The notes under the pieces: model-generated
Databases searched by the model: none
What the model was told of the DNA's origin: nothing
The model's input: only the letters and a program-made list of their open reading frames with translations
Assembly: GCA_004299705.1 (NCBI GenBank)
Contig: SCQS01000054.1
Span: 124,001 to 188,000 of the forward strand
Length of the DNA stretch: 64,000 nt
Reading direction: 5' to 3'
DNA from: Rhodanobacteraceae bacterium
GTDB taxonomy: Bacteria; Pseudomonadota; Gammaproteobacteria; Xanthomonadales; Rhodanobacteraceae
Made by a program: the position numbers and the translations under genes
Shown here: in pieces, positions 11,414-18,939 of the stretch
Position numbering within the stretch: the stretch's first letter is position 1
Layout: every line of letters begins with the position of its first letter

Positions 11414-12040
11414 TCAATCGTCGTCGTTGTCATCGTCGTGGAGCGCGTGGTTGCGGCACTCCGCGATCTTCGCCGGCGTCAAATCCGCGTATGGCTTGAA
11501 TGCCGGAACCTCGGCCGCAAGTTTCTGTTGGCTTGCCATCATGGCGGGCAAGCGGTCGCAAATCTTTGCTGCGGCCTGGCGGATGCCCGATGCCTGTGCT
11601 TCAACACGCTGGCGAATTTGCTGTCCGGACTGGCCCGAGAAAGCACCCGCGATAGCTTGGCTTGCTGCGTTGAGGCCGAGCGTCGCGCCCTGCTTGCCGA
11701 TGGCAATGCCGGCATGCCCGATCTTGATGACCTGGCTGCGATAGGCCAGCACCTCGTCGCGCTGCGCGGGCGTGAGCGACACGGGTTTGCCTGCGATCAG
11801 GAGATCGCCCTGCGGGGTGATTTCGGCTTTCGGTTCGCTGTCGTTGCTGGAGAGGGTGATGTCTTGGGTTGTCAGCTCGACATTGGCCTTGTCCAGCTCG
11901 TGGTCGATCATGCGGGCGAGCGGCGAGTTCGATGACGAAGCTGATGCCGCCGTGGTCGATGACGAGGATGGTTGACCCGCACTGCACGCGGTCAGTGCCA
12001 GAAAGCCACACGCGGTCAACAAACTTGTGTATTTGTGCAT
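11414..12040 (-). CDS. YggN/DUF2884-like lipoprotein, third of four tandem paralogues
   Basis: 208 residues from ATG at 12040: MHKYTSLLTACGFLALTACSAG, signal peptide with lipobox LTAC. A Ser/Thr-rich stretch (about 23-42, QPSSSSTTAASASSS) forms a flexible tether. The conserved core follows: AEITPQGDLLIAGKPVSLTP, AQRDEVLAYRSQVIKIGHAG, KQGATLGLNAASQAIAG, KICDRLPAMM, PAFKPYADLTPAKIAEC, then an acidic tail DDDNDDD. It is the closest relative of the next gene downstream, suggesting a recent duplication. The acidic tail is unique to this copy. It is separated from the previous gene by only 8 bases. Function unknown. Confidence 0.75.
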   Translation of the reverse strand: MHKYTSLLTACGFLALTACSAGQPSSSSTTAASASSSNSPLARMIDHELDKANVELTTQDITLSSNDSEPKAEITPQGDLLIAGKPVSLTPAQRDEVLAYRSQVIKIGHAGIAIGKQGATLGLNAASQAIAGAFSGQSGQQIRQRVEAQASGIRQAAAKICDRLPAMMASQQKLAAEVPAFKPYADLTPAKIAECRNHALHDDDNDDD

Positions 12041-12048
12041 GACAGGCC

Positions 12049-12585
12049 TCAGTGGGTTTGGCAGTCTGAAATTTCTTGTGGTGCGATGGTGGCGTAGGGC
12101 TTGAATGCGGGGATCGCGGCTGCCACCCGTCCTTGTGCGGCGTAAAGCTGCGCCAGGTCCGTGCACACGTTCTCGGCCAGCGCGCTGACCTTGTCGGCGC
12201 GGGCGTTCACCTTGGCATCGATGGAGTCGGGGTTGCCACTGGCCAGGCCACTGACGACCGCGCCGATTGCATGCATGCCGGTACTGAGGCCGGCCTTGCC
12301 CGTGGCGATGCCGTCGTCGAGCAATTTGATGGCCGCGGCGTGGTAGTTTTCCAGCGCCTGCCGTTGTGTGGGCGTGACGGCAATGGACTTGGTGTTGATC
12401 GCGAGTGCGCCCGCCGCCGTTACCGTTGCCTTGCTGCCGTCATGGGCAAGCGCGATGACGTTGCCGTTGCTGTCGATCGACAAATGTTGAAACGCGCTGG
12501 AATACGTGCCACCCTGGTTGCCTGTGCTGCAAGCTGCCAGCAGGCCCAGTGCCAGTGCCAGGATGGGTGTGTGCAGCTTGAGCAT
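12049..12585 (-). CDS. YggN/DUF2884-like lipoprotein, second of four tandem paralogues
   Basis: 178 residues, the shortest copy. MLKLHTPILALALGLLAAC is a lipoprotein signal (lipobox LLAAC). The core motifs are recognisable but diverged: ATVTAAGALAINTKSIAVTP, TQRQALENYHAAAIKLLDDG, GKAGLSTGMHAIG, ENVCTDLAQLY and PAFKPYATIAPQEISDC. Both conserved cysteines are kept. Same operon and orientation as the ABC genes. Function unknown; a role as an envelope partner of the transporter is inference from position only. Confidence 0.75.
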   Translation of the reverse strand: MLKLHTPILALALGLLAACSTGNQGGTYSSAFQHLSIDSNGNVIALAHDGSKATVTAAGALAINTKSIAVTPTQRQALENYHAAAIKLLDDGIATGKAGLSTGMHAIGAVVSGLASGNPDSIDAKVNARADKVSALAENVCTDLAQLYAAQGRVAAAIPAFKPYATIAPQEISDCQTH

Positions 12586-12672
12586 GTTGGGTCTCCTCGG
12601 GGTTTCATCGCCCGGCTTTGGCGCCGGGTCGCGTCGCCGCCGTTTGGAAAAGCGCGCCGTGGGTCTCGACAG

Positions 12673-13257
12673 TCACTGGATGGTGACGTTGATCGTCGTG
12701 CTGGCACTTGCAGGAGCGCCGGAGCTGCGCGCCGTGGTCGTGCCGCCGGTGATGGTGCACTTCATCTGGTCGCCGTCCGCATAGGGCGCGAACGCGGGTA
12801 TCTGCGCGGCGATGGCTTTCTGGGTGGCGCCGAGCGCATGGATGTCGGCGCACATTGCGGTGGCAGCGAGCTCGACTTGCTTCGATTGGGCCTCGACCTG
12901 CTTGTCGTCCGCGGATGAATCCTTGCGGAAGAGGGAGGCGATCGAGTGACCGATGCCGCGTTCGGCCATGGCGATGCCCTGCTTGCCCGCTGCTTCGCCT
13001 GAGGCCATGGTGGTGCGGGCCTGCACGTAATAGTGCTGCAGCAATTGGCGTTGCGCCGGTGTCACGGCGATCGTTTTGCCGTCGATGGTCAAGCCACCGT
13101 CGCGGGTGATGTGTGCATTCGGATGGCCGGCCGCGTGCACCACCATGCCGGTGCTGTCGAAGGTGATCCGGTGGCCGATCATGTTGATGCCCGGCGAGCA
13201 GCCGGCCAGCGTTGCGGAAATCAGAACGGCACCTGCGAGGGTCAGGATCCTGTTCAT
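12673..13257 (-). CDS. YggN/DUF2884-like lipoprotein, first of four tandem paralogues
   Basis: 194 residues. ATG at 13257 gives MNRILTLAGAVLISATLAGC, signal peptide with lipobox TLAGC. The core reads AHITRDGGLTIDGKTIAVTP, AQRQLLQHYYVQARTTMASG, GKQGIAMAERGIGHSIASL, TAMCADIHAL, PAFAPYADGDQMKC, with the two conserved cysteines. A Ser/Thr/Ala-rich tail of about 25 residues extends past the last cysteine and is absent from the other copies. The same frame stays open far upstream, but that part is a shadow of the permease gene. It starts 35 bases after the permease stop. Confidence 0.75.
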   Translation of the reverse strand: MNRILTLAGAVLISATLAGCSPGINMIGHRITFDSTGMVVHAAGHPNAHITRDGGLTIDGKTIAVTPAQRQLLQHYYVQARTTMASGEAAGKQGIAMAERGIGHSIASLFRKDSSADDKQVEAQSKQVELAATAMCADIHALGATQKAIAAQIPAFAPYADGDQMKCTITGGTTTARSSGAPASASTTINVTIQ

Positions 13258-13292
13258 GGTTGTCTCCAGGGAAGGTCGGACTTCGGGGAAGG

Positions 13293-14288
13293 TCAGACTT
13301 CGTCGCGCCAGCGGCGGAACCAGATCGCGGCGGCGATCAGGGCAATGCCGACGGCCGCACCGATCCACATGTCGGGCGTCAGGAAGGTGTGGTACATCAT
13401 TCCGTAGGTACCGACGTGTTCGCCAGCGCTCATGTTGGTAAGCTGATTGAGCATCGACGGGTCGTTGCGATAGACAGCCATCCAGCTTCCCGGGAACACA
13501 CTCAGTAGGGCACGGCCGACAAGGTCCCCCCAGAAGAATCCGATGTTCACGTGCGGCAGGCCGATCAGGCCGACCCAGAAGTTGAGAACCCCGGCGATGA
13601 TCGGGATGAACACCGCCCACAGGAAGGGTTTGCTGCGCACCGCCGCCGACCAGAACAACAGCCAACCCACCGTGGGCAGCGCCCACACTGCGTCCACAGG
13701 AATGGCAGCGACCAGATGCAACCATGTCGAGAACGGGCCGACGTGCGCCCAGATCAGCGTGAACGGGTTCAGGCCGTGGGCGCCGAACCAGATGCTCATG
13801 ACGATCTGCTGGACGATATAAGCGGCAAGCACCACGATGACCGCAATGATCGGTGCGACCACGGTCGCCGAGACCACCTTCGCGATCACCGTGGCGGTGT
13901 CCGAAACTGGTAGCGACTTCCAGAACAGGATGCTGCGGTCCCGACGATCGTCGTACAGCGCGCCAAGCAGGTAGAAGAACACCACGAAGAACAGCACGAT
14001 CGAGGCGATCAGCCCGAAGGAAAGCAGCATGCTGTCGAGGCCGCGCACCAGTGCGTCCGTGTTCTGGCTCAGCCCGTTCTGCAGCGCGTCGTTCAGCGAG
14101 CCACTGAAACCGATCTGGATATTGTTGCCGGTGCGTGCGCCCCATACCTCGGCGGCGATGATGCCGAGTATCGTCAGTGCAATCACCACGGCCGCCACGA
14201 CCCATTGAGTGCGCAGGAAGCTGCGGCGGTGTTCCCAATACTCGCGCTTCAGCAACCAGGCAAACGGCGATTTCAGCATCGCGTTCAT
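13293..14288 (-). CDS. ABC-2 type transporter permease
   Basis: 331 residues, an integral membrane protein with about six hydrophobic segments: roughly 27-47, 92-112, 137-160, 195-212, 225-245 and 305-325. The N-terminus LLKREYWEHRRSFLRTQWVV and the DRRDRSILFWKSLPVSD loop are typical of ABC-2 permeases encoded with YtrA-type regulators. Its start overlaps the stop of the ATPase gene by four bases, so the pair is translationally coupled and one transporter is expected. The substrate is unknown. Four lipoprotein genes follow directly. Confidence 0.88.
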   Translation of the reverse strand: MNAMLKSPFAWLLKREYWEHRRSFLRTQWVVAAVVIALTILGIIAAEVWGARTGNNIQIGFSGSLNDALQNGLSQNTDALVRGLDSMLLSFGLIASIVLFFVVFFYLLGALYDDRRDRSILFWKSLPVSDTATVIAKVVSATVVAPIIAVIVVLAAYIVQQIVMSIWFGAHGLNPFTLIWAHVGPFSTWLHLVAAIPVDAVWALPTVGWLLFWSAAVRSKPFLWAVFIPIIAGVLNFWVGLIGLPHVNIGFFWGDLVGRALLSVFPGSWMAVYRNDPSMLNQLTNMSAGEHVGTYGMMYHTFLTPDMWIGAAVGIALIAAAIWFRRWRDEV

Positions 14289-15199
14289 GCGTAGGTCCCT
14301 TTCATGGTGGCGACGAACAGGTCGGAAACCGACGGCCGCTTGATCTCGCCCAGTCGCGCCAGTTGTTCCGGGTCGGCGCTGTCATACAGGAAGACGCTCT
14401 TGCCGAACACCGCGGCGCGTTCGTCGAGTGGTTTCAGCGCGCGCGCGGCTTCAACCTTGTCGGCGTTCACCAGCACTTCCGCGAAACGCGCGCCCATTTC
14501 TTCCATGGTCGTCGACAGCGTGATCTTGCCATCGCGGATGAACAGCAGGTCGGTGAGGATGTGTTCCACTTCTTCCACCTGGTGGGTGGTAATGAGGATG
14601 GTCTTGTTCTCGTCGAAGTAGTCCTCCAGCAGGCTCTGGTAGAACTGCTTGCGGTACAGGATATCCAGCCCCAGCGTGGGTTCGTCCAGTACCAGAAGTC
14701 GTGCATCGATGGCCATCACGATGGCCAGGTGCAACTGCACGATCATGCCCTTGGACATTTCGCGCACCTTCTGGTTGGCGTACAACTTGGTGCGCGCGAG
14801 GAAACGCTCGCACTTGGCGCGGTCGAAGCGCGGGTGCACGCCGGCCACGAAGTCGATGGCTTCCTGCACGCGGATCCAGCGGGGCAGGGTGGCGACGTCG
14901 GCGATGAAGCAGACCTCGCGCATCAATTGCGGGCGCTGCTTGCGCGGGTCCATCCCCAGCACCTTGAGCTCGCCCTCGAAATCGGTGAGGCCGAGGATGG
15001 CTTTCAGCGCGGTGGTCTTGCCGGCGCCGTTGGGTCCGATCAGGCCGACGATGCGGCCGGAACCGACCTCGAAATTCGCGCCGTCCAGTGCGGCCGCGTT
15101 CTTGTAACGCTTGGTAAGCCCCTGCGCATGCACGATCGTTTCCGATCCGGTCGCCGGCGGGGTGGCGGGCCGTTCGATGCTTTCGGCTGCAGCGTTCAT
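14285..15199 (-). CDS. ABC transporter ATP-binding protein
   Basis: 304 residues from ATG at 15199 (MNAAAESIERPATPP). Walker A is GLIGPNGAGKTTALKAILG, Walker B is RLLVLDEPTLGLDILYRKQF, and the H-loop is LITTHQVEEVEHIL. The signature loop VREMSKGMIVQLHLAI is a weak match to LSGGQ, as in several YtrB-like ATPases. The start codon overlaps the GntR stop (ATGA) and the stop overlaps the permease start, so GntR-ATPase-permease is one coupled unit. The substrate cannot be told from the sequence; related YtrBCDEF/YhcGH-type systems respond to cell-envelope stress. Confidence 0.92.
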   Translation of the reverse strand: MNAAAESIERPATPPATGSETIVHAQGLTKRYKNAAALDGANFEVGSGRIVGLIGPNGAGKTTALKAILGLTDFEGELKVLGMDPRKQRPQLMREVCFIADVATLPRWIRVQEAIDFVAGVHPRFDRAKCERFLARTKLYANQKVREMSKGMIVQLHLAIVMAIDARLLVLDEPTLGLDILYRKQFYQSLLEDYFDENKTILITTHQVEEVEHILTDLLFIRDGKITLSTTMEEMGARFAEVLVNADKVEAARALKPLDERAAVFGKSVFLYDSADPEQLARLGEIKRPSVSDLFVATMKGTYA

Positions 15200-15576
15200 C
15201 AGGATTCCCTCTTGTCGGAGCTTGGTGCCGGCGTGGCCAGCAGTTTCTGAAGGTCGAGGTTCATGCGCTCGATGCGCGCCCGGATGCGGGGCCACTCTTC
15301 GCGCAGGAAGTGTTCGCGTTCGCTCTTGAGCAGCGCCTCGCGGGCGCCGTCGGTGACGAACATGCCGAGGCCGCGGCGCTTCTCCACCAGTTGCTCGTCC
15401 ACCAGTTCCTGATACGCCTTGGACACGGTGAGCGGGTTGATCTGGTAGTCCGCCGCGACCTGGCGCACCGAGGGCAGGGCATCGCCCTCGTTCAGCGCAC
15501 CGTCCAGGATCATCGCCACCACGCGTTCGCGCAGTTGGCGGTAGATCGGGACGTTGTCGTTCCAGGTTACGCTCAT
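15199..15576 (-). CDS. GntR-family regulator, YtrA subfamily
   Basis: 125 residues. The winged helix-turn-helix occupies about 8-75: VPIYRQLRERVVAMILDGAL, then LPSVRQVAADYQINPLTVSK, AYQELVDEQLVEKRRGLGMFV. The C-terminal part is a short helical tail of about 50 residues, too small for the FadR or HutC effector domains, which marks the YtrA subfamily. Such regulators usually repress their own ABC-transporter operon. A 24-bp imperfect palindrome overlaps the promoter of this operon at 15938-15961. The gene is coupled to the ATPase by an ATGA overlap. Confidence 0.93.
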   Translation of the reverse strand: MSVTWNDNVPIYRQLRERVVAMILDGALNEGDALPSVRQVAADYQINPLTVSKAYQELVDEQLVEKRRGLGMFVTDGAREALLKSEREHFLREEWPRIRARIERMNLDLQKLLATPAPSSDKRES

Positions 15577-15638
15577 GACTTGGACCTTGCCGGAGATGTT
15601 TCCATCCTCGCATGACCCATGCGAGGGCCGGGATCACC

Positions 15639-15908
15639 TCAAGCGCCGGCGCTGTCGTCGCTGGCGAAGGAGTAGTACGGCATGCGCAGGTTGGCCGGGG
15701 CCGCACCAGCCTGGTTGCCCCGCAGCTCCAGCATCTGTTCCTTGGTCGGATGCACGTGGATGGTCGGCAGGGTCTTGATGACCTGGCTGCTGGCGTTGAT
15801 GCCGCGGTTGCCGCTGGCAACCATGTTGCTGTAGCTGGAGATGCCGCCCATTCCGGCGGCGGTGATCAGCATGGCAGCGAAGACTGCGACGGACTTCTGG
15901 ACGTTCAT
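15639..15908 (-). CDS. Small exported protein of unknown function, first gene of the GntR-ABC operon
   Basis: 89 residues. MNVQKSVAVFAAMLITAAGMG is a signal peptide or membrane anchor, followed by a short mature part with KTLPTIHVHPTKEQMLELRG and a polar C-terminus. I do not recognise a family. A strong ribosome site AGGAGG lies six bases upstream of ATG at 15908. It is the promoter-proximal gene of the operon, ahead of the regulator by 62 bases. Its place suggests a periplasmic sensor, substrate or accessory of the transporter, but that is inference. Confidence 0.7.
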   Translation of the reverse strand: MNVQKSVAVFAAMLITAAGMGGISSYSNMVASGNRGINASSQVIKTLPTIHVHPTKEQMLELRGNQAGAAPANLRMPYYSFASDDSAGA

Positions 15909-15937
15909 GGCGGGCCTCCTTAGTGACCTCGTTGACC

Positions 15938-15961
15938 AGTGTTGTAGTGAACTATAACACT
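15938..15961. promoter_or_regulatory. Candidate GntR operator (24-bp palindrome) on the ABC operon promoter
   Basis: AGTGTTGTAGTG and AACTATAACACT are half-sites matching at 10 of 12 positions. The palindrome lies 30-53 bases upstream of the first gene and covers the -10 box of the promoter, so binding would block RNA polymerase. No comparable palindrome is seen near other ABC or GntR genes in the window, because there are none. Confidence 0.65.
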
Positions 15962-15978
15962 AGAATTTCCCCTGTCAA
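15951..15978 (-). promoter_or_regulatory. Promoter of the ABC-lipoprotein operon
   Basis: On the minus strand TTGACA (15978-15973) is followed after 16 bases by TATAGT (15956-15951). This is the best sigma-70-type promoter in the window. The -10 lies inside the 24-bp palindrome. Confidence 0.65.
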
Positions 15979-16242
15979 CACCCCCTGCCATCAGTCATGG
16001 GTGCCTCGCGGGTTGGAAGCGTCGGGTACGTCGGTTGAGCGGCACGCGCCGCCGTGGTGCGCGTGCGACCTGGATCACGTGAACCTGCTGTTGCCACGCA
16101 TGTGAATGAACCCGGCGGCGCGTTTGCTGTCACACCCCGCACACGTTGCGATTCCGTGGTGAAACCCGCAGAATGGGCGACTTCGTGCTGTAACTTGCGC
16201 CATGGGTTGGCGTGCAGATCCCTTGACCAGAGGAAAACTTAA
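15962..16242. other. Intergenic region with no gene, upstream of the FKBP gene
   Basis: Apart from the -35 box of the minus-strand operon at 15973-15978, I see only a ribosome site, AGAGGAAAAC, just upstream of the ATG at 16243. No convincing promoter for the plus-strand gene stands out. Confidence 0.5.
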
Positions 16243-16962
16243 ATGAAGCAGATCATGCGGCCGTCCCTGGCCGCCGTTGCGGTGATCGCGGCGCTGGGCG
16301 TTGCCGGTATTTCGCAGGCGCAGACAAAGTCCACGAGTGCGACGGTCACCAAGGCCCAAGCGAGTCAGATCCTTGGCTACGAACTCGCGACGCAGTTTCC
16401 AAGCTGGGCGCATGACATGGTCGACCCACAGCAGGTTGGACAGGCAGTCACGCGCGCGCTGCAAGGCCAGAAGCCGACGATGAGCGAAGCTCAATTAAAG
16501 GTAGCCGTTCCGGCATTCCGGCAGGAACTTGCGGCGCGCGGCAAACAGGAATATGACAGAGTCTCTGCGCAGAACAAGAGCGAAGGCGCGGCCTATCTCG
16601 CCAAGAACAAATCGCAGCCGGGCGTACACGTGACGGCCGACGGTCTGCAGTACCAGGTCATCACGCAGGGCACCGGTCCGAAGCCGACGGCGACGGATAC
16701 CGTGCAGGTGAATTACACCGGCTCGTTCGTCAATGGGCAGGTGTTTGATGCCTCGGCTGCACACGGTTCCGGTCCGGCCAAGATCGACCTCAACAACGTG
16801 TTCCCCGGCTTCAAGGAAGCATTGATGATGATGCCGACGGGTAGCCACTACAAGTTCGTGATTCCGTCGGATCTCGCGTACGGCGCGGATCCGAAGAATG
16901 GGTTCCAACCGAACGCTACGCTGCGGTTCGACGTGACGCTGGTGAAGATCGGCGCGAATTGA
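16243..16962 (+). CDS. FKBP-type peptidyl-prolyl isomerase, exported
   Basis: 239 residues. Residues 1-26 (MKQIMRPSLAAVAVIAALGV...SQA) form a Sec signal peptide. An N-terminal FKBP dimerisation domain runs to about 125 (ILGYELATQF, QVGQAVTRALQGQ), and the catalytic FKBP domain follows: LQYQVITQGTGPKPTATDTV, VNYTGSFVNGQVFDAS, FPGFKEALMMMPTG, YGADP, and LRFDVTLVKI at the end. It probably acts as a periplasmic folding helper of the FkpA/Mip type. A strong terminator follows. No operon partners. Confidence 0.92.
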   Translation: MKQIMRPSLAAVAVIAALGVAGISQAQTKSTSATVTKAQASQILGYELATQFPSWAHDMVDPQQVGQAVTRALQGQKPTMSEAQLKVAVPAFRQELAARGKQEYDRVSAQNKSEGAAYLAKNKSQPGVHVTADGLQYQVITQGTGPKPTATDTVQVNYTGSFVNGQVFDASAAHGSGPAKIDLNNVFPGFKEALMMMPTGSHYKFVIPSDLAYGADPKNGFQPNATLRFDVTLVKIGAN

Positions 16963-16984
16963 TCACGGCGATACACGCTGCAAC

Positions 16985-17015
16985 AAAAAAACGCGGCCAC
17001 TGGCCGCGTTTTTTT
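16985..17015. terminator. Bidirectional intrinsic terminator
   Basis: AACGCGGCCA and TGGCCGCGTT make a 10-bp stem flanked by eight A on one side and seven or more T on the other. It ends the FKBP gene and could also stop minus-strand transcripts arriving from phhB. Confidence 0.9.
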
Positions 17016-17026
17016 GTAGTGTGTCC

Positions 17027-17120
17027 GTAGGAGCAGGCCTGCCGGCGACCGTTGCCAGGCGTCATTACGAATGCACATGCCACCCATGGGGGTAGCGGTC
17101 GCGCGCAGGCGCGCTCCTAC
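17027..17120. repeat. GTAGGAGC-type REP pair
   Basis: GTAGGAGCAGGCCTGCCGGC (from 17027) faces its complement GGTCGCGCGCAGGCGCGCTC...CTAC (17097-17120), a typical REP/BIME arrangement in pseudomonads and xanthomonads. The right arm overlaps the end of phhB and supplies its TAG stop codon. Confidence 0.75.
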
Positions 17121-17458
17121 CCGTGCGCAATCGCCTCGACCCGCGCGGCGCAGATGAAGTCGTTCATCGACAGGCCGCCGACGTCGTGCGTGGACCAGTG
17201 CACCACGCAACGGTTGTAGCCGACCTCGAGGTCGGGGTGGTGATCCTGCTTGTTGGCCATCCAGCCGATCGCGTTGACGAAGGCCAGCGTCTCGTAGAAG
17301 TTCTTGAAGCCGAAGGTCTTGGCGATCGACTTGCCGTTCAGCGCCACCTGCCACTCCGGCAGCGCAGCCAGCAACTCGCGTACCCGCGCTTCGTCCAGCG
17401 CATGCTCCTTGCCCTTGCGCGGTTCGCAGTGCAGCGCGGCGAGTTCGGCGGTGTTCAT
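17117..17458 (-). CDS. phhB: Pterin-4a-carbinolamine dehydratase
   Basis: 113 residues; dehydrates 4a-hydroxytetrahydropterin, recycling the pterin used by phenylalanine hydroxylase. The family motif is seen at QDHHPDLEVGYNRCVVHWST, followed by HDVGGLSMNDFICA. No phenylalanine hydroxylase gene is in the window. The start overlaps the stop of the upstream cytochrome gene by four bases (ATGA), so it is translated after it. The TAG stop falls in the arm of a REP repeat. The protein is the usual length, so the native C-terminus may have changed by only a few residues. Confidence 0.93.
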   Translation of the reverse strand: MNTAELAALHCEPRKGKEHALDEARVRELLAALPEWQVALNGKSIAKTFGFKNFYETLAFVNAIGWMANKQDHHPDLEVGYNRCVVHWSTHDVGGLSMNDFICAARVEAIAHG

Positions 17459-17865
17459 CCCCGCGAATGCAACCCGTCGTCGCTGCCCTGAACCTTGCCG
17501 CTGAGGTCGGAAAGCTTGCTGGGCAGGCTGGAGAAATACGCGGTGATGTCCTCGATGTCCTGTTCGGTCAACGGCGCAGCCATGGCGTTCATGATTGCGT
17601 TGTCGCGGTGGTGGATGCCACTCACGAGCGGATGCGTGCGGCCGTTGGTCTGATACTCGTGCAGCGCCTCGATGAGGTAGTCCTGGTACTGGCCGGCCAG
17701 TGCCGGGTAGTTCGGCGCGGTGCCGTTGCCATCCTTGCCGTGGCAGGCCTCGCAGGCGACGGCCTTCTTGGCGCCGGCCGCCGCATTGCCCTTGGCCGAT
17801 GCGGTGCCGAATCCGAGCGCCAGTGCCGCGGCGGCGAGGGAAACGAGAATGATGCGTTGCTGCAT
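17455..17865 (-). CDS. Class I cytochrome c, periplasmic
   Basis: 136 residues. Signal peptide MQQRIILVSLAAAALALGFG through ASA, then one haem c motif CEACH (KKAVACEACHGKDG). NYPALAGQYQDYLIEALHEY and the C-terminal axial Met region (IMNAMAAPLTEQDIEDITAYFSSL) follow, typical of cytochrome c4/c5-like single-haem proteins that carry electrons to terminal oxidases. It lies 13 bases downstream of a second, similar cytochrome, and the two are probably tandem duplicates. It overlaps phhB by four bases. No oxidase subunit is nearby. Confidence 0.92.
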   Translation of the reverse strand: MQQRIILVSLAAAALALGFGTASAKGNAAAGAKKAVACEACHGKDGNGTAPNYPALAGQYQDYLIEALHEYQTNGRTHPLVSGIHHRDNAIMNAMAAPLTEQDIEDITAYFSSLPSKLSDLSGKVQGSDDGLHSRG

Positions 17866-17878
17866 GGTGTCGGTCCCC

Positions 17879-18220
17879 TCAGTTCTTGTGCAGTTGCTTG
17901 GGCGCGAGGCTGGACAGGTAGGCCGCGATGTTCTCGATCTGCTGTTCGGTCAGGCTGTGGGCCTGCGCGTTCATCGTCGGATAGTGGCGGGCGTCGCTCT
18001 TGTATTCGTTGAGCGCGTCGATGATGTATTGCTCGTTCTGGCCGGCGATGCGCGGCACATGGTATTCGGGGTAGACCGATTCGTAGCCGGTGACGCCGTG
18101 GCAGCCGTGGCAGGAATACACCTCGAGCCTGCCCTTGGCCGGGTCGCCCTTGGCGAATGCGGTGGAAGCGAAGCACACGAATCCCGCCATCAGTGCGACG
18201 GTCAGCATCGATCGGATCAT
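17879..18220 (-). CDS. Class I cytochrome c, periplasmic, second copy
   Basis: 113 residues from ATG at 18220: signal peptide MIRSMLTVALMAGFVCFAST, haem motif CHGCH (VYSCHGCHGVTG), then RIAGQNEQYIIDALNEYKS, the axial-ligand region PTMNAQAHSLTEQQIENIAA and YLSSLAP. It resembles the next gene closely in layout (PxIAGQxxxYxIxALxEY), supporting tandem duplication. The longer open frame upstream is a shadow of the AhpD-like gene. The two cytochromes and phhB form a tight three-gene run. Confidence 0.9.
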   Translation of the reverse strand: MIRSMLTVALMAGFVCFASTAFAKGDPAKGRLEVYSCHGCHGVTGYESVYPEYHVPRIAGQNEQYIIDALNEYKSDARHYPTMNAQAHSLTEQQIENIAAYLSSLAPKQLHKN

Positions 18221-18345
18221 GTCTCTCAGGTTCCCTGCGGGCGGCTCGCGCCGCGGTAGCAAAGCCCGAAGTATAGCTCGTGCGGCCACGGCGCTGGCAA
18301 GGGCGGGGCCGGCGGAATCCCCACGGTATCGCCCGGTTTCGGGGT

Positions 18346-18684
18346 TCACGCGGCGTGCGCGTGTTGCATGGTGTCGATCGCCAGCGCCGAATGCGCGTAG
18401 GCGCCGCCGGCGCGCATTTCGGCCGCCACCCAGATGGCTTCCATGATCTGCTGTTCGGTCGCTCCGGCTTTCAACGCCGCCCGGGTGTGGCCCTTGATGC
18501 AGTAAGGGCATTGCGTGGTGTGCGCGACCGCAACGGCTATCAATTGCTTGGTCACCGATGGCAACGCGCCTTCCGCGAACACCGCGCGGCTGAAATTCTG
18601 GAAAGCTTCCAGCGGCTTGGGCGCGAGCTCCTGGCGCTTGCGCGCGATGTCGACACTGGATTCGGGATACATCGGGTGGTCCAT
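18346..18684 (-). CDS. Carboxymuconolactone decarboxylase / AhpD-like protein
   Basis: 112 residues. The AhpD-like core is clear: FSRAVFAEGALPSVTKQLIA, then TTQCPYCIKGHTRAALKAGA with the CxxC redox pair and downstream His, and EQQIMEAIWVAAEMRAGGAY. Such small proteins act as peroxidase-partner disulfide reductases or of unknown role. It has no close operon partner: the upstream gap holds a repeat, and 125 bases separate it from the cytochromes. Confidence 0.88.
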   Translation of the reverse strand: MDHPMYPESSVDIARKRQELAPKPLEAFQNFSRAVFAEGALPSVTKQLIAVAVAHTTQCPYCIKGHTRAALKAGATEQQIMEAIWVAAEMRAGGAYAHSALAIDTMQHAHAA

Positions 18685-18783
18685 GGCGCTCTCCTCGGAA
18701 TCGAAAACAGTGGCACGTCCGCCACTCTACTCTTGTCGCTGCACGCCGCGCTGATGCAGGTCAGCATCTCCAGACGATCGGTG

Positions 18784-18895
18784 CGAAGCGGCTGTTGTGA
18801 AAAGTCAGGACAAGGATGGCCGCTCTGGTGCTCGCGTGTTTCGGCCGTTTGGTTTGCTTGGAATTCCCGTGCTGCGGCGATCAGGGACGATCGCA
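18784..18895. repeat. Family C element, copy 1 (conserved ends, 46-base variable core)
   Basis: The 47-base front block (18784-18830) begins CGAAGCGGCTGTTGTGAAAA and ends CTCTGGTG. After exactly 46 bases with no similarity to the other copies comes the 19-base end block GCGATCAGGGACGATCGCA (18877-18895), itself an inverted repeat GCGATC/GATCGC. The same design recurs at 28303-28415 and 54213-54324. It lies 45 bases upstream of the nfeD start. Confidence 0.8.
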
Positions 18896-18939
18896 CGAAT
18901 TCGTTTGCCAAACGTGGCGGTTGCTGGTGTGATGGCGGC

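Noticed and set aside
13258-14238. Long upstream extension of the first lipoprotein frame
   Set aside because: It overlaps the permease in another frame; the signal peptide at ATG 13257 is clear.
15200-15820. Long upstream extension of the ABC ATPase frame
   Set aside because: It overlaps GntR and the small exported protein; the ATGA overlap at 15199 gives the coupled start.
18784-18895. Family C as an integron attC site
   Set aside because: The ends lack the RYYYAAC/GTTRRRY core sites and there is no integrase or cassette array.
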